Under the pieces are notes generated by a model. That model saw only the letters and a program-made list of their open reading frames with translations. It was not told where the DNA came from and made no database searches. DNA of 64,000 nucleotides, from NCBI GenBank assembly GCA_016713435.1, contig JADJPD010000001.1, forward strand, positions 372,001-436,000, given 5' to 3'. Every line of letters begins with the position of its first letter. Position 1 is the stretch's first letter. This document shows positions 37,664 to 45,481 of this stretch, piece after piece. A program made the translations under genes and the position numbers. The stretch is from Gemmatimonadota bacterium. Its GTDB lineage: Bacteria; Gemmatimonadota; Gemmatimonadetes; Gemmatimonadales; GWC2-71-9.

Positions 37664-39172
37664 CTACTCTAGTTTGTAAGCCTTGATCTTCCGGTACAGG
37701 GTGCGTTCGCCGATCCCCAGCATCTCCGCCGCCTTCCGGCGATTCCCGCGATGCTGGGTCAGTGCCGCCACGATGGCTTCTCTCTCGACATCGGCCATCG
37801 TCATCCCCGGCCGGAAAACGACCGCACCCTTGTCGTCGGCTTCACTCATAGGCAAAACGTCGGCCACCGGCTGGGCGTCGCCCAGGTCGATAACCTGCAC
37901 CCGCTGAGGCCGTTCGTCGAGACGGCGGCGCATCTCCTCCATCTGAAGTCGTAAGTCCATGATATTCCGGAGGATGAACTCCAGCTCCGGCCCAGGTGTG
38001 GCGCCGCCGCCACTGCCCACCCGGACCGGGAGCAGCCGGCCGGCACCCTCCAGCACGTCCCCCGGGATGTCCGAAGCCCGTATCTCCCTGCCGGGCGCGA
38101 GCACCACCATGGACTCCACGAGGTTGCGCAACTGCCGCACATTGCCCGGCCAGGGCGCCTCGATGAGGAGCTGGAGGGCGTCGGCGGTGATCCCCCGGAA
38201 TGGCCGGTCGTGGAGCTGGGAGAACTCCCGGATGAAGCGCCGGACCAGCAGCGGGATGTCCCCCCGCCGCTCCCGGAGGGGAGGCAGGTAGACGTTGAGG
38301 ACGTTGAGGCGGTAGTAGAGGTCGTCGCGGAACTCGCCCAGGCCCACCGAGTCGCGGAGCGACCGGTTGGTGGCCGCCACCACCCGGACGTCCACCTTGA
38401 TCGGCGACGCCCCGCCCAGCCGGAAGAAGGTCCGGGTCTCGAGGACGCGGAGCAGCTTCACCTGCACGCTCGCCGGGATCTCGCCGATCTCGTCGAGGAA
38501 GATGGTCCCCGTGTCGGCCAGCTCGAAGCGCCCCAGCCGCCGCTCCGCCGCGCCCGTGAACGCCCCCTTCTCGTGCCCGAACAGTTCGCTCTCGAGCAGG
38601 GTCTCGGGCAGCGCGGCGCAGTTGATCGCAATGAAGGGCTTGCCCCGCCGGGGCGAGAGGTCGTGGATGGCCTTGGCCACCAGTTCCTTGCCCGTCCCCG
38701 ACTCGCCCTGGACCAGCACGGTGCTCGAGACCGGCGCCATCTGCTCGATGCGGATGAGCAGTTCCTGGATGGCGGCGCTCTCGCCGATGATCCCGGTGCG
38801 CTGCTGCAGCGCCCGCCGCTCCAGCAGCCGCTCCACCACGTGGACCACGTCGGCCGGCGGCACCGGCTTGTGGAGGACCTCGGTGACGTCCACCGGGCGG
38901 CGCTCGCGCTCCCCGGCGCTCGGGTCGGTGGGCTCGAGCAGGGCGAGGGTCGAGACCTCGCCGTCGCGGGCCTGCGCCGCCAGGGTGCGGGCCGGGGGCT
39001 CGTAGAGGTTGCCGGTGAGGATCACGAGGTCGGGCTGCTCGCGGCGCAGGGCCCCGCGGGCGTCGTCCGTCACCCCGACCATCGCGGTGGCGTGGCCGGC
39101 GGCCTCGAGGGCGGCGTTGACGCGCACCGCCACCTCGAGGTCGTCCATCGTCAGGAGGATCTTCGCTGCCAT
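37664..39172 (-). CDS. Sigma-54-dependent activator with a degenerate receiver domain
   Basis: 502 residues. N-terminal receiver-like domain (1-120) keeps the acidic pair (D10, D11) and a late HKPVP lysine, but where the phosphorylated Asp should be it has Thr53 (PDLVILTGN). The AAA+ domain is complete: VQGESGTGKELVAKAIH, sigma-54 contact loop EKGAFTGAAERR, TIFLDEIGEIPASVQVKLL. The C-terminal Fis-type helix-turn-helix (RKAAEMLGIGERTLYRKI) closes it. It should activate sigma-54 promoters without classic phosphorelay. It follows the MoaB gene by 5 nt, suggesting one transcript. Confidence 0.9.
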   Translation of the reverse strand: MAAKILLTMDDLEVAVRVNAALEAAGHATAMVGVTDDARGALRREQPDLVILTGNLYEPPARTLAAQARDGEVSTLALLEPTDPSAGERERRPVDVTEVLHKPVPPADVVHVVERLLERRALQQRTGIIGESAAIQELLIRIEQMAPVSSTVLVQGESGTGKELVAKAIHDLSPRRGKPFIAINCAALPETLLESELFGHEKGAFTGAAERRLGRFELADTGTIFLDEIGEIPASVQVKLLRVLETRTFFRLGGASPIKVDVRVVAATNRSLRDSVGLGEFRDDLYYRLNVLNVYLPPLRERRGDIPLLVRRFIREFSQLHDRPFRGITADALQLLIEAPWPGNVRQLRNLVESMVVLAPGREIRASDIPGDVLEGAGRLLPVRVGSGGGATPGPELEFILRNIMDLRLQMEEMRRRLDERPQRVQVIDLGDAQPVADVLPMSEADDKGAVVFRPGMTMADVEREAIVAALTQHRGNRRKAAEMLGIGERTLYRKIKAYKLE

Positions 39173-39177
39173 GGCGT

Positions 39178-39663
39178 TCAGTGTCCCGTCCGCTCGCCGC
39201 GCACCAGCTCCACGGCGTGCACCACCAGGTCGTCGAGCACCGCGAGCCCGTCCCGCACGCCACCCGGGCTCCCGGGGAGGTTGATGATCAGGGTCCGCCG
39301 CCGCACCCCCGCCACCCCGCGGGAGAGCGCCGCCCGGTGGAAGCGCGGATAGACCGTCATCCGCAGCGCCTCGGCCAGGCCCGGCGCCTCCCGCTCCAGG
39401 ATGGAGCGGGTGGCCTCCGGGGTCACGTCGCGGGGGGTGAGGCCGGTGCCGCCCGTGGTGAGCACCAGGTCGGCCTCGTCCCCGTCGGCCCACCGGGCAA
39501 GGCAGGCCGCGACCCGGGGCGCCTCGTCGGGGACGAGGTCCCGCGCCACCAGGGTGTGGCCCCGGGCCGACACCCAGGCGGCGATGGCCGCCCCCGAGGT
39601 GTCCTCCCGCTCCCCCCTGGCCCCGGCATCCGACACGGTCAGGATCGCCACCCGCACCTTCAT
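39178..39663 (-). CDS. MoaB/Mog-type molybdenum cofactor protein
   Basis: 161 residues, the single-domain size. Family signature VAILTVSDAGARGEREDTSG, VLTTGGTGLTPRDVTPEATRSIL and NLPGSPGGVRDGL are all present, typical of molybdopterin adenylyltransferase-like folds. It would adenylate molybdopterin before metal insertion. No other molybdenum cofactor gene is close; the partner is the sigma-54 activator downstream. Confidence 0.88.
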   Translation of the reverse strand: MKVRVAILTVSDAGARGEREDTSGAAIAAWVSARGHTLVARDLVPDEAPRVAACLARWADGDEADLVLTTGGTGLTPRDVTPEATRSILEREAPGLAEALRMTVYPRFHRAALSRGVAGVRRRTLIINLPGSPGGVRDGLAVLDDLVVHAVELVRGERTGH

Positions 39664-39689
39664 AATCCATCCTTCATCCGCCGATACTC

Positions 39690-39705
39690 TGGCCCGTGGC
39701 TTGCT
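39690..39705 (+). promoter_or_regulatory. Near-consensus sigma-54 promoter
   Basis: TGGCCCGTGGCTTGCT against TGGCACG-N4-TTGCW: GG and GC lie exactly 10 nt apart. It points at the small secreted protein starting at 39790 and lies beside the divergent cluster that encodes a sigma-54 activator. Confidence 0.7.
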
Positions 39706-39789
39706 AAGAACGGCTCCATCGTCGCAAACTTCCGGCGAACGGCCGACGGCCGAGTCGCCCCCCACACAACCCACAAGGAAGCCCTGCCC

Positions 39790-40233
39790 ATGACCAAGCG
39801 TGTCCTGTGCGCTGGCGCCGGCCTCGTGCTGGCCCTCGTCGCCCCCCGCACCCTCTCGGCGCAGACCTACGCCGTGCAGGTGTGGGACCAGCTGCAGCTC
39901 CACTACAAGACGATCTCCAAGAACGACAGCGACTGGTACCTCCGCAACTACGTCATGGGCAAGCTGCAGGACGACAAGGACGACACCTGGACGTTTTACT
40001 TCGAGAAGAACGCCAACGTGATCATCACGGCCGCCTGCGACAACGACTGCAAGGACATCGACCTCAAGGTCACCGACGACGACAACAACACCATCGCCGA
40101 GGACGACAAGAAGGACGACACCCCGGTGCTCTCCTTCCGCCCCAAGAGCGATGGCCGCCTGACGATCACCGTGCACATGGAAGAGTGCACCGACGAGCCC
40201 TGCTACTTCGGGTTCGGGATCTTCCAGAAGTAA
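39790..40233 (+). CDS. Small secreted acidic protein behind a sigma-54 promoter
   Basis: 147 residues, not recognised. Signal peptide (CAGAGLVLALVAPRTLSAQ), then a mature part that is a single beta-rich domain with Asp-rich loops (DDKDDTWTFYFEKNANVI, CDNDCKDIDLKVTDDDNN) and two Cys pairs. It resembles pre-peptidase C-terminal-like beta-sandwich domains that bind calcium, but this is weak. AAGGAAG precedes the ATG. Two hairpins follow its stop. Confidence 0.75.
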   Translation: MTKRVLCAGAGLVLALVAPRTLSAQTYAVQVWDQLQLHYKTISKNDSDWYLRNYVMGKLQDDKDDTWTFYFEKNANVIITAACDNDCKDIDLKVTDDDNNTIAEDDKKDDTPVLSFRPKSDGRLTITVHMEECTDEPCYFGFGIFQK

Positions 40234-40248
40234 GGATCACTTCCGCAT

Positions 40249-40330
40249 CGCAGGCGTGGCCCCTTGGGGCCGCGCCTGCGACGGGGCTCCGCGCCCCGCG
40301 AGGTTCCGAGGGGCCGGCCTGCGCCGGCCC
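40249..40330. terminator. Two hairpins between convergent genes
   Basis: CGCAGGCG…GCGCCTGCG with a GGCCCC/GGGGCC inner part (40249-40280) and GGGCCGGC-CTGC-GCCGGCCC followed by TTCGTTATTT (40311-40330). They lie between the secreted protein stop (40233) and the gcvT stop (40335) and may terminate in both directions. Confidence 0.65.
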
Positions 40331-40334
40331 TTCG

Positions 40335-41435
40335 TTATTTGCGGACGGATCCCCCGGTGTAGAACGGCTTCTTCACCACCTCGGCGTCGTGCTTCTCGCC
40401 GCGGATCTCCACCTGGAACTTCGAGCCGACCTTGGCGTGGGACACCGGCAGGTAGGTGGTCCCGATGGCGTAGCCGAGGGTCGGGCTCATGGTGCCGCTC
40501 CGGACGATGTCCACGGCGATGCCGTCGACGAGCGTCGGCATGCCGTGGCGCGGGATGCCCTTCCCGGCCATCCGGAACCCGACGAGCCGCCGCCCCACGC
40601 CTTCGGTCTTCTGCCGCTTGAGCGAGCCCTCGCCCACGAAGGTGGCGCCCTTGTCGAGCTTGACGATCCAGCCGAGGCCGGCCTCGAGGGCCGTGGTGGT
40701 GTCGTCGATGTCGTTGCCGTAGAGCGCGTAGCCCACCTCGAGCCGGAGCGTGTCCCGCGCCCCGAGGCCGATGGGCTGGGCCCCGCCGGGGGCGGCGAGC
40801 GCGTCCCAGATGGCCTTCACGTCCTGCGAGCGGCAGTAGAGCTCGAAGCCATCCTCGCCCGTGTAGCCGGTGCGCGAGATGAAGCAGCCCGCACCGCACA
40901 CCTTGCCGATCGCAAAGTGATAGTAGCCGATGTCCTTGAGCAGCGTCTCCGTGTGCGGCTGCAGCACCGCCTCGGCGCGCGGCCCCTGGAGCGCCAGCAG
41001 CCCCACCTCGTCGCTGATGTTCCGGATCCGCACGTTGGCGCCCTGCTTGTGGCTCACCACGTACTCCCAGTCCTTGGCGATGTTCGAGGCGTTGACCACG
41101 AGCATCACCTTGTCCTCGAAGCGGTAGACGGTGCAGTCGTCCACGATGGTGCCCTGGGGCGTGAGGAAGGCGGAGTACTGCACCCCCCCCGCCTCGAGCG
41201 CGCCGACGTCGTTGCAGGTGATGCGCTGCACGAAGGCGTTGCGGTCGGGGCCCGTGATCTCGAACTCGCCCATGTGGCACACGTCGAACAGGCCGGCGTC
41301 CGTGCGCACCGCCCGGTGCTCCGCGAGGATCCCCGCGGGATACTGGACCGGCATCTCCCAGCCGGCGAAGGGCACCATCCGGGCGCCGAGGGTGCGGTGG
41401 GTATCGAAGAGCGGGGTGCGAAGCAGCGTGGTCAT
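40335..41435 (-). CDS. gcvT: Aminomethyltransferase, glycine cleavage T protein
   Basis: 366 residues. Takes the aminomethyl group from the H protein and releases ammonia to make methylene-tetrahydrofolate. Visible family segments: RTPLFDTHRTLGARMVPFAGW, LFDVCHMGEFEITGP, TVYRFEDKVMLVVNASN, GEDGFELYC, and the C-terminal IVRSGTMSPTLGYAIGTTYL. No glycine riboswitch is seen: only 42 nt separate it from argF on the same strand, and no other gcv gene is adjacent. Confidence 0.92.
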   Translation of the reverse strand: MTTLLRTPLFDTHRTLGARMVPFAGWEMPVQYPAGILAEHRAVRTDAGLFDVCHMGEFEITGPDRNAFVQRITCNDVGALEAGGVQYSAFLTPQGTIVDDCTVYRFEDKVMLVVNASNIAKDWEYVVSHKQGANVRIRNISDEVGLLALQGPRAEAVLQPHTETLLKDIGYYHFAIGKVCGAGCFISRTGYTGEDGFELYCRSQDVKAIWDALAAPGGAQPIGLGARDTLRLEVGYALYGNDIDDTTTALEAGLGWIVKLDKGATFVGEGSLKRQKTEGVGRRLVGFRMAGKGIPRHGMPTLVDGIAVDIVRSGTMSPTLGYAIGTTYLPVSHAKVGSKFQVEIRGEKHDAEVVKKPFYTGGSVRK

Positions 41436-41477
41436 CGGATTCCAGGGTGTAGTGAAGAGGGACGTGGCGCGCGGCGC

Positions 41478-42380
41478 TCAGCCCATCAGCGTCGCCATGA
41501 GCGCCTTCTGCGCGTGCAGGCGGTTCTCGGCCTGGTCGAAGACCCGGGACTGCGGGCCCTCGAGCACGGCCTCGGTGACTTCCTCGCCGCGGTGGGCGGG
41601 GAGGCAGTGCAGGAAGATGGCGTCGGGTCGCGCCTGCGCCATGAGCTTGTCGTCCACGGCGTAGCCGGTGAAGGCCAGGCGGCGGGCGTCGCTCTCCCCC
41701 TCGTCGCCCATGGAGGTCCAGACGTCGGTGTTGATCACGTGGGCGCCGGCCACCGCCTCCTCGGGGAGCTCGGTGACGAGCACCCGGGTGCGTGCGGCGG
41801 CCCACTCGTACGTCGCGTGGTCCGGCTCGTAGCCCTCGGGACAGGCCACGCGGAGCTCGAAGCCCAGCAGGCCCGCCGCCTCGAGCCAGCTGTTGGCCAT
41901 GTTGTTGCCGTCGCCCACCCAGGCCACCACCTTGCCGGCCCAGCCCCCGAGCGCCTCGCGCATGGTGAGGAGGTCGGCGAGGATCTGGCAGGGATGGCCC
42001 TTGTCGGTGAGGCCGTTGATCACCGGCACCGAGGCATAGCGCGCAAACTCCGCCACCTCGGCGTGGGCGTAGGTGCGGATCATGATCCCGTCCACGTAGC
42101 GGGAGAGTACGCGCGCCGTGTCACGGATCGGTTCGCCGCGGCCGAGCTGCAGCTCCCGCGCCGAGAGAAAGAGGGCGTGGCCGCCGAGCTGGCGGGTGCC
42201 CACCTCGAAGGAGACGCGGGTGCGGGTGGAGCTCTTGCCGAAGATCATCGCCAGCGTCCTGCCCACGAGCGGCTGGCGCCGGTCGGTGCCGGACTTCATC
42301 GCCAGCGCCAGCGAGAGCACCCCCTCCAGCTCGGCTGGGGTGAAATCGGTGAGGGCCAGGAAGTCGCGCTTGGGGGTCAT
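41478..42380 (-). CDS. argF: Ornithine carbamoyltransferase
   Basis: 300 residues. Carbamoyl-phosphate loop SSTRTRVSFEVG near residue 50, and ornithine site HCLPAHRGEE near the C-terminus, both diagnostic; VSRYVDGIMIRTYAH carries the second substrate arm. It converts ornithine to citrulline in arginine synthesis. It stands alone, without argG or argH. Divergent from the YbaN gene with about 125 nt between. Confidence 0.93.
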   Translation of the reverse strand: MTPKRDFLALTDFTPAELEGVLSLALAMKSGTDRRQPLVGRTLAMIFGKSSTRTRVSFEVGTRQLGGHALFLSARELQLGRGEPIRDTARVLSRYVDGIMIRTYAHAEVAEFARYASVPVINGLTDKGHPCQILADLLTMREALGGWAGKVVAWVGDGNNMANSWLEAAGLLGFELRVACPEGYEPDHATYEWAAARTRVLVTELPEEAVAGAHVINTDVWTSMGDEGESDARRLAFTGYAVDDKLMAQARPDAIFLHCLPAHRGEEVTEAVLEGPQSRVFDQAENRLHAQKALMATLMG

Positions 42381-42469
42381 CGGGTCGGGGCTCGGGCGTC
42401 AGCCAAATTGGCACACAATGGCAGCGGATACTACCGCCGCCTTCCGGGAGGGGGCAAGTTTGGGCTGAC

Positions 42470-42498
42470 TTGCGCCGAGACTAAGAGAAAGACATAAT
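42470..42498 (+). promoter_or_regulatory. Sigma-70-type promoter of the YbaN gene
   Basis: TTGCGC at 42470-42475 and CATAAT at 42493-42498, spacing 17 nt, with the ATG at 42507. The start site would be within a few bases of the ATG, so the transcript may be nearly leaderless; no ribosome-binding site is seen. Confidence 0.55.
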
Positions 42499-42506
42499 TC
42501 CGACTC

Positions 42507-42944
42507 ATGGACTCTGGTATTCAGCCGCCGGACGGCAAGAAGGACTACAGCCACGAACTGCGCCTGGTGCAGAGCGGGGCAGTCCGGTTCTGGCTGCTGG
42601 CCGCAGGGCACCTGGCCGTGGGCCTCGCGGTCCTGGGCGCGTTCCTGCCGCTCCTGCCCACCACGCCGTTCCTGCTGCTGGCCGCCGCCTGCTACGTGCG
42701 TGCCTCGGCGCGGTTCTACAACTGGCTGCTCAACACGAAGACCTTCGGGCCCATGATCATCAACTGGCGCGACCATCGTTCGGTGGCGCTCAAGCACAAG
42801 GTCATGGCGGTGGTGTTCATTGCGGTGTCGATCGGGAGCTCGGTGCTGTTCTTCATCCCGCACCCGGCGGGCAAGGTGGTGGTGGGCGGGCTCGGGGTGG
42901 GCTGGATCGCGGTGCTGCTCCGGCTGCCGACGCGGACGGCGTGA
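42507..42944 (+). CDS. YbaN/DUF454 membrane protein
   Basis: 145 residues with two to three membrane helices. Family motif LPLLPTTPFLLLAAACYVR near residue 50, followed by SARFYNWLLNTKTFGPMI and a C-terminal GKVVVGGLGVGWIAVLL. Function unknown; widely conserved inner-membrane family. Immediately followed by repeat copy 3. Confidence 0.85.
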   Translation: MDSGIQPPDGKKDYSHELRLVQSGAVRFWLLAAGHLAVGLAVLGAFLPLLPTTPFLLLAAACYVRASARFYNWLLNTKTFGPMIINWRDHRSVALKHKVMAVVFIAVSIGSSVLFFIPHPAGKVVVGGLGVGWIAVLLRLPTRTA

Positions 42945-42964
42945 GGCCGAACCTGGGGCGCTGT

Positions 42965-43202
42965 GGTTTACCGCGGAGGCGCGGAGACGCGGAGGGCCGC
43001 AGAGGACCTGCACGCGCAACGCGGGGCTCGTCTCAGGACGAGCCCCGCGTTGTGTTTGTGGGTGTGGGTTCGGGTGGGGCGCCGCTCCCCACTCGTGCCA
43101 CCAAACCACCCTCACTTCACCGCACTGCCCTTGAGGCGCTCTCCCCTCTCCGAGCGCAGGTCCTCTGCGGCCCTCCGCGCCTCAGCGTCTCTGCGGTGAA
43201 AC
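42965..43202. repeat. Long dispersed repeat, copy 3 (42-nt inverted arms)
   Basis: Left arm 42965-43006 (GGTTTACCGCGGAGGCGCGG…) and right arm 43161-43202 are inverse. The core is different from copies 1 and 2 except for GGGTGTGGGTTCGGGTGGGG, and holds its own strong stem AACGCGGGGCTCGTC-TCAG-GACGAGCCCCGCGTT (43018-43051). It lies between the convergent YbaN and K+ channel remnants. Confidence 0.85.
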
Positions 43203-43214
43203 GGCGCACCAGGC

Positions 43215-43959
43215 TTACCCAGACGCGCCCCCCGCCAGCGCCGCCAGCTTGCCGAGCTGGTCGCGGGTGCCGAAGGCGATGAGCACATCGCCGGCGTCGA
43301 GGCGGTCGGTGGAGGCAGGATGGGTGAGCATGGGGCCGTTGCCGCCGCGCACCACGGCGAGGAGGTTGACGCCGGTCTTGTCCGGGATCGCCGCCTCGCC
43401 GAAGGTGCGGCCGGCCAGGCCCTGGGGGCCCACCACGGTTTCCTCGATCCAGACGGCGAGGTCGCCGGCGTGGAGCACGCGGTCCAGGAAGTCGGTGACG
43501 CGCGGGTTGACCAGCTGCGTCGCCATGCGGCGGCCGCCGATGCGGTAGGGCGAGATGACGTGGGTGGCGCCGGCGCGCAGCAGCTTGGGCTCGGCCGAGG
43601 GATGGCTGGCGCGGGCCACGATGACGAGGTCCGGGTTGAGGGCGCGCGCCGTGAGCACGATGACGATGTTCACGTTGTCGTCGCCGGCGGCGGCCACGAG
43701 GCCGCGGGCGCGGGTGACCCCGGCCTTCTGCAGCAGCGCGTCGTCCGACGCGTCGCCGGCCAGGAAGGGGTGGCCGTGCCGGGTGCACCTCGCCGAAGCC
43801 CACGGTGGCGATGGTGGTGATCACCATGTACAGCCCGTCGAGCAGCGACCAGCCCTCGAGCCACATGTAGCCGGCGGTGCCGAGCAGCAGGATGGTGGCG
43901 AGCGCGCCCGCCACCCGGCCCAGCCGCCGCGCGAGGTCGCGCGGGAGCACCTCGATCAC
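43215..43959 (-). pseudogene. MthK-type K+ channel remnant with an internal deletion
   Basis: The 5' part (43959 down to about 43795) codes for membrane helices and a potassium filter TIATVGFGEVHP. The 3' part, in another frame, codes for the end of an RCK domain (GHPFLAGDASDDALLQKAG) and an RCK-C domain (GDLAVWIEETVVGPQGLAGR). The second membrane helix and first half of the nucleotide-binding fold are missing at the join. A deletion of some 200 nt with a frameshift would explain it. The GTG start overlaps the deacylase stop as GTGA. Confidence 0.75.
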
Positions 43960-45479
43960 GGCACGCCGCGGCGGATCACCTGGCCGGGCCGGGCGCCCGT
44001 CGGCTTCACGCCGTCATAGACCAGCGCGCCGTTCACCCACACCGCCCGGATGCCGGTGCTGGTGGCGTGCGGCTCGGCGGGGGTGGCGTTGTCGAGGATC
44101 GTGGCGGGATCGAAGAGCACCAGGTCCCCCGCCTGCCCCGCCGCCAGCCGGCCGCGGCCGGTGATGCCCGCATTGTCCGCCGCCAGCGCCGACGCGCGGC
44201 GCACCGCCTCGGCCAGGCTGAGGACGTGCCGCTCGCGGACGTAGCGCCCCAGGAAGCGCGGGTAGCTGCCGAAGCCGCGCGGGTGCGCGCCGTCGAGCGC
44301 GCCGTCGGTGCAGAAGGCGGTGTACGGCCAGGCGATGAGCTTCTCGATGTCCGGCTCCATCATGCTCGTGGCGATGACGCTCTCCACATCGTCATAGCCC
44401 TCGGCCTTGAGCTGCTCGGCGCGGCGGATCAGCTCGATGAGGGCCGAGACCGAGTCCATGCCGAGCATCGGCGCGATCTCCGCGAGCGTCTTGCCGGCGA
44501 ACTCCGGGTTGGGCAGGTACTTGCCGAGCCGGATGCCGGCCGGGGTCGAGATCTCGGTGACGGCCAGCTCCGCCTCGCGCCGGTCGGTGTAGTCGCGCGC
44601 CGGGAAGAGGACGGTGAGGGTGCTGTGCCAGTAGGGATAGGGATAGATGTCGGCGGTGACGTTGACGCCCTGGGCGCGCGCGGCGTTGAGCAGCGCGAGC
44701 AGCGAGTCGGCCCGCCCCCAGAGCGGGCGCATCGCCAGCTTCACGTGGGAGATCTGCACTGGCATCCGGGTGACCCGCCCGATGGCCACGATCTCGTCGA
44801 TCGCGTCCCAGAAGAAGCGGTCCTCGCTCCGGATGTGGCTGATGTAGCGGCCGCCCTGGTCGGCCGCCGCCTGGGCCAGGGCCAGGACCTCGGTGCGGTC
44901 GGAGAAGATGCCGGGGTCGTACTCGAGCCCGCTCGAGAGGCCGAGGGCGCCGGCCGCCATTTCCTGGCGCACCAGCACCTTCATGCGGCCCACCTCCTCC
45001 GCGGTGGCGTGGCGGCGGAAGTCGCCCCGCAGCACCAGGTCGCGCACGGTGCCGTGGCCCACGTAGCTGGCGACGTTGATGGCGGCGGGCGCCTGCTCGA
45101 GCTGGCGGAACCAGCCGGCGAGCGGATAGTTGGACCCGCCGTCCTGGCCCACGATGATGGTGGTGATCCCCTGGCTCACGGCGCCCAGGGCGTCGGGGAG
45201 GCGGTCCAGGTCGCCGTCGTGATGGCTGTGGGCGTCGATGAAGCCGGGGGCAAGGGCCAGCCCCTGCGCGTCCACCACCGAGTCGCCGCGCGCCGGCACC
45301 ACGGCGCCGACGGCGGTGATGCGGCCCGCCACCACGCGGACGCCGCCCCGGACCGCCGGGCCGCCGCTGCCGTCATAGACCAGCGCGTTGGTGATGACGA
45401 GGGGGCGGGCCTGGGCGCCGAGGGCCGCGGCGGGCAGGAGCGCCGCCGCGGCGAGGAGGGCGAGTTGTCGGAGGGTCAT
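43956..45479 (-). CDS. Secreted N-acyl-D-amino-acid deacylase-like amidohydrolase
   Basis: 507 residues. Signal peptide (LRQLALLAAAALLPAAALGAQ), then an amidohydrolase barrel: metal motif FIDAHSHHDGD, RQEMAAGALGLSSGLEYDPG, SHIRSEDRFFWDAID and YTAFCTDGALDG. This sequence style is typical of D-aminoacylases, which split N-acyl-D-amino acids; the actual substrate here could be another N-acyl compound. Gene ends overlap the channel remnant. Exported, so it acts outside the cytoplasm. Confidence 0.85.
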   Translation of the reverse strand: MTLRQLALLAAAALLPAAALGAQARPLVITNALVYDGSGGPAVRGGVRVVAGRITAVGAVVPARGDSVVDAQGLALAPGFIDAHSHHDGDLDRLPDALGAVSQGITTIIVGQDGGSNYPLAGWFRQLEQAPAAINVASYVGHGTVRDLVLRGDFRRHATAEEVGRMKVLVRQEMAAGALGLSSGLEYDPGIFSDRTEVLALAQAAADQGGRYISHIRSEDRFFWDAIDEIVAIGRVTRMPVQISHVKLAMRPLWGRADSLLALLNAARAQGVNVTADIYPYPYWHSTLTVLFPARDYTDRREAELAVTEISTPAGIRLGKYLPNPEFAGKTLAEIAPMLGMDSVSALIELIRRAEQLKAEGYDDVESVIATSMMEPDIEKLIAWPYTAFCTDGALDGAHPRGFGSYPRFLGRYVRERHVLSLAEAVRRASALAADNAGITGRGRLAAGQAGDLVLFDPATILDNATPAEPHATSTGIRAVWVNGALVYDGVKPTGARPGQVIRRGVP

Positions 45480-45481
45480 GC

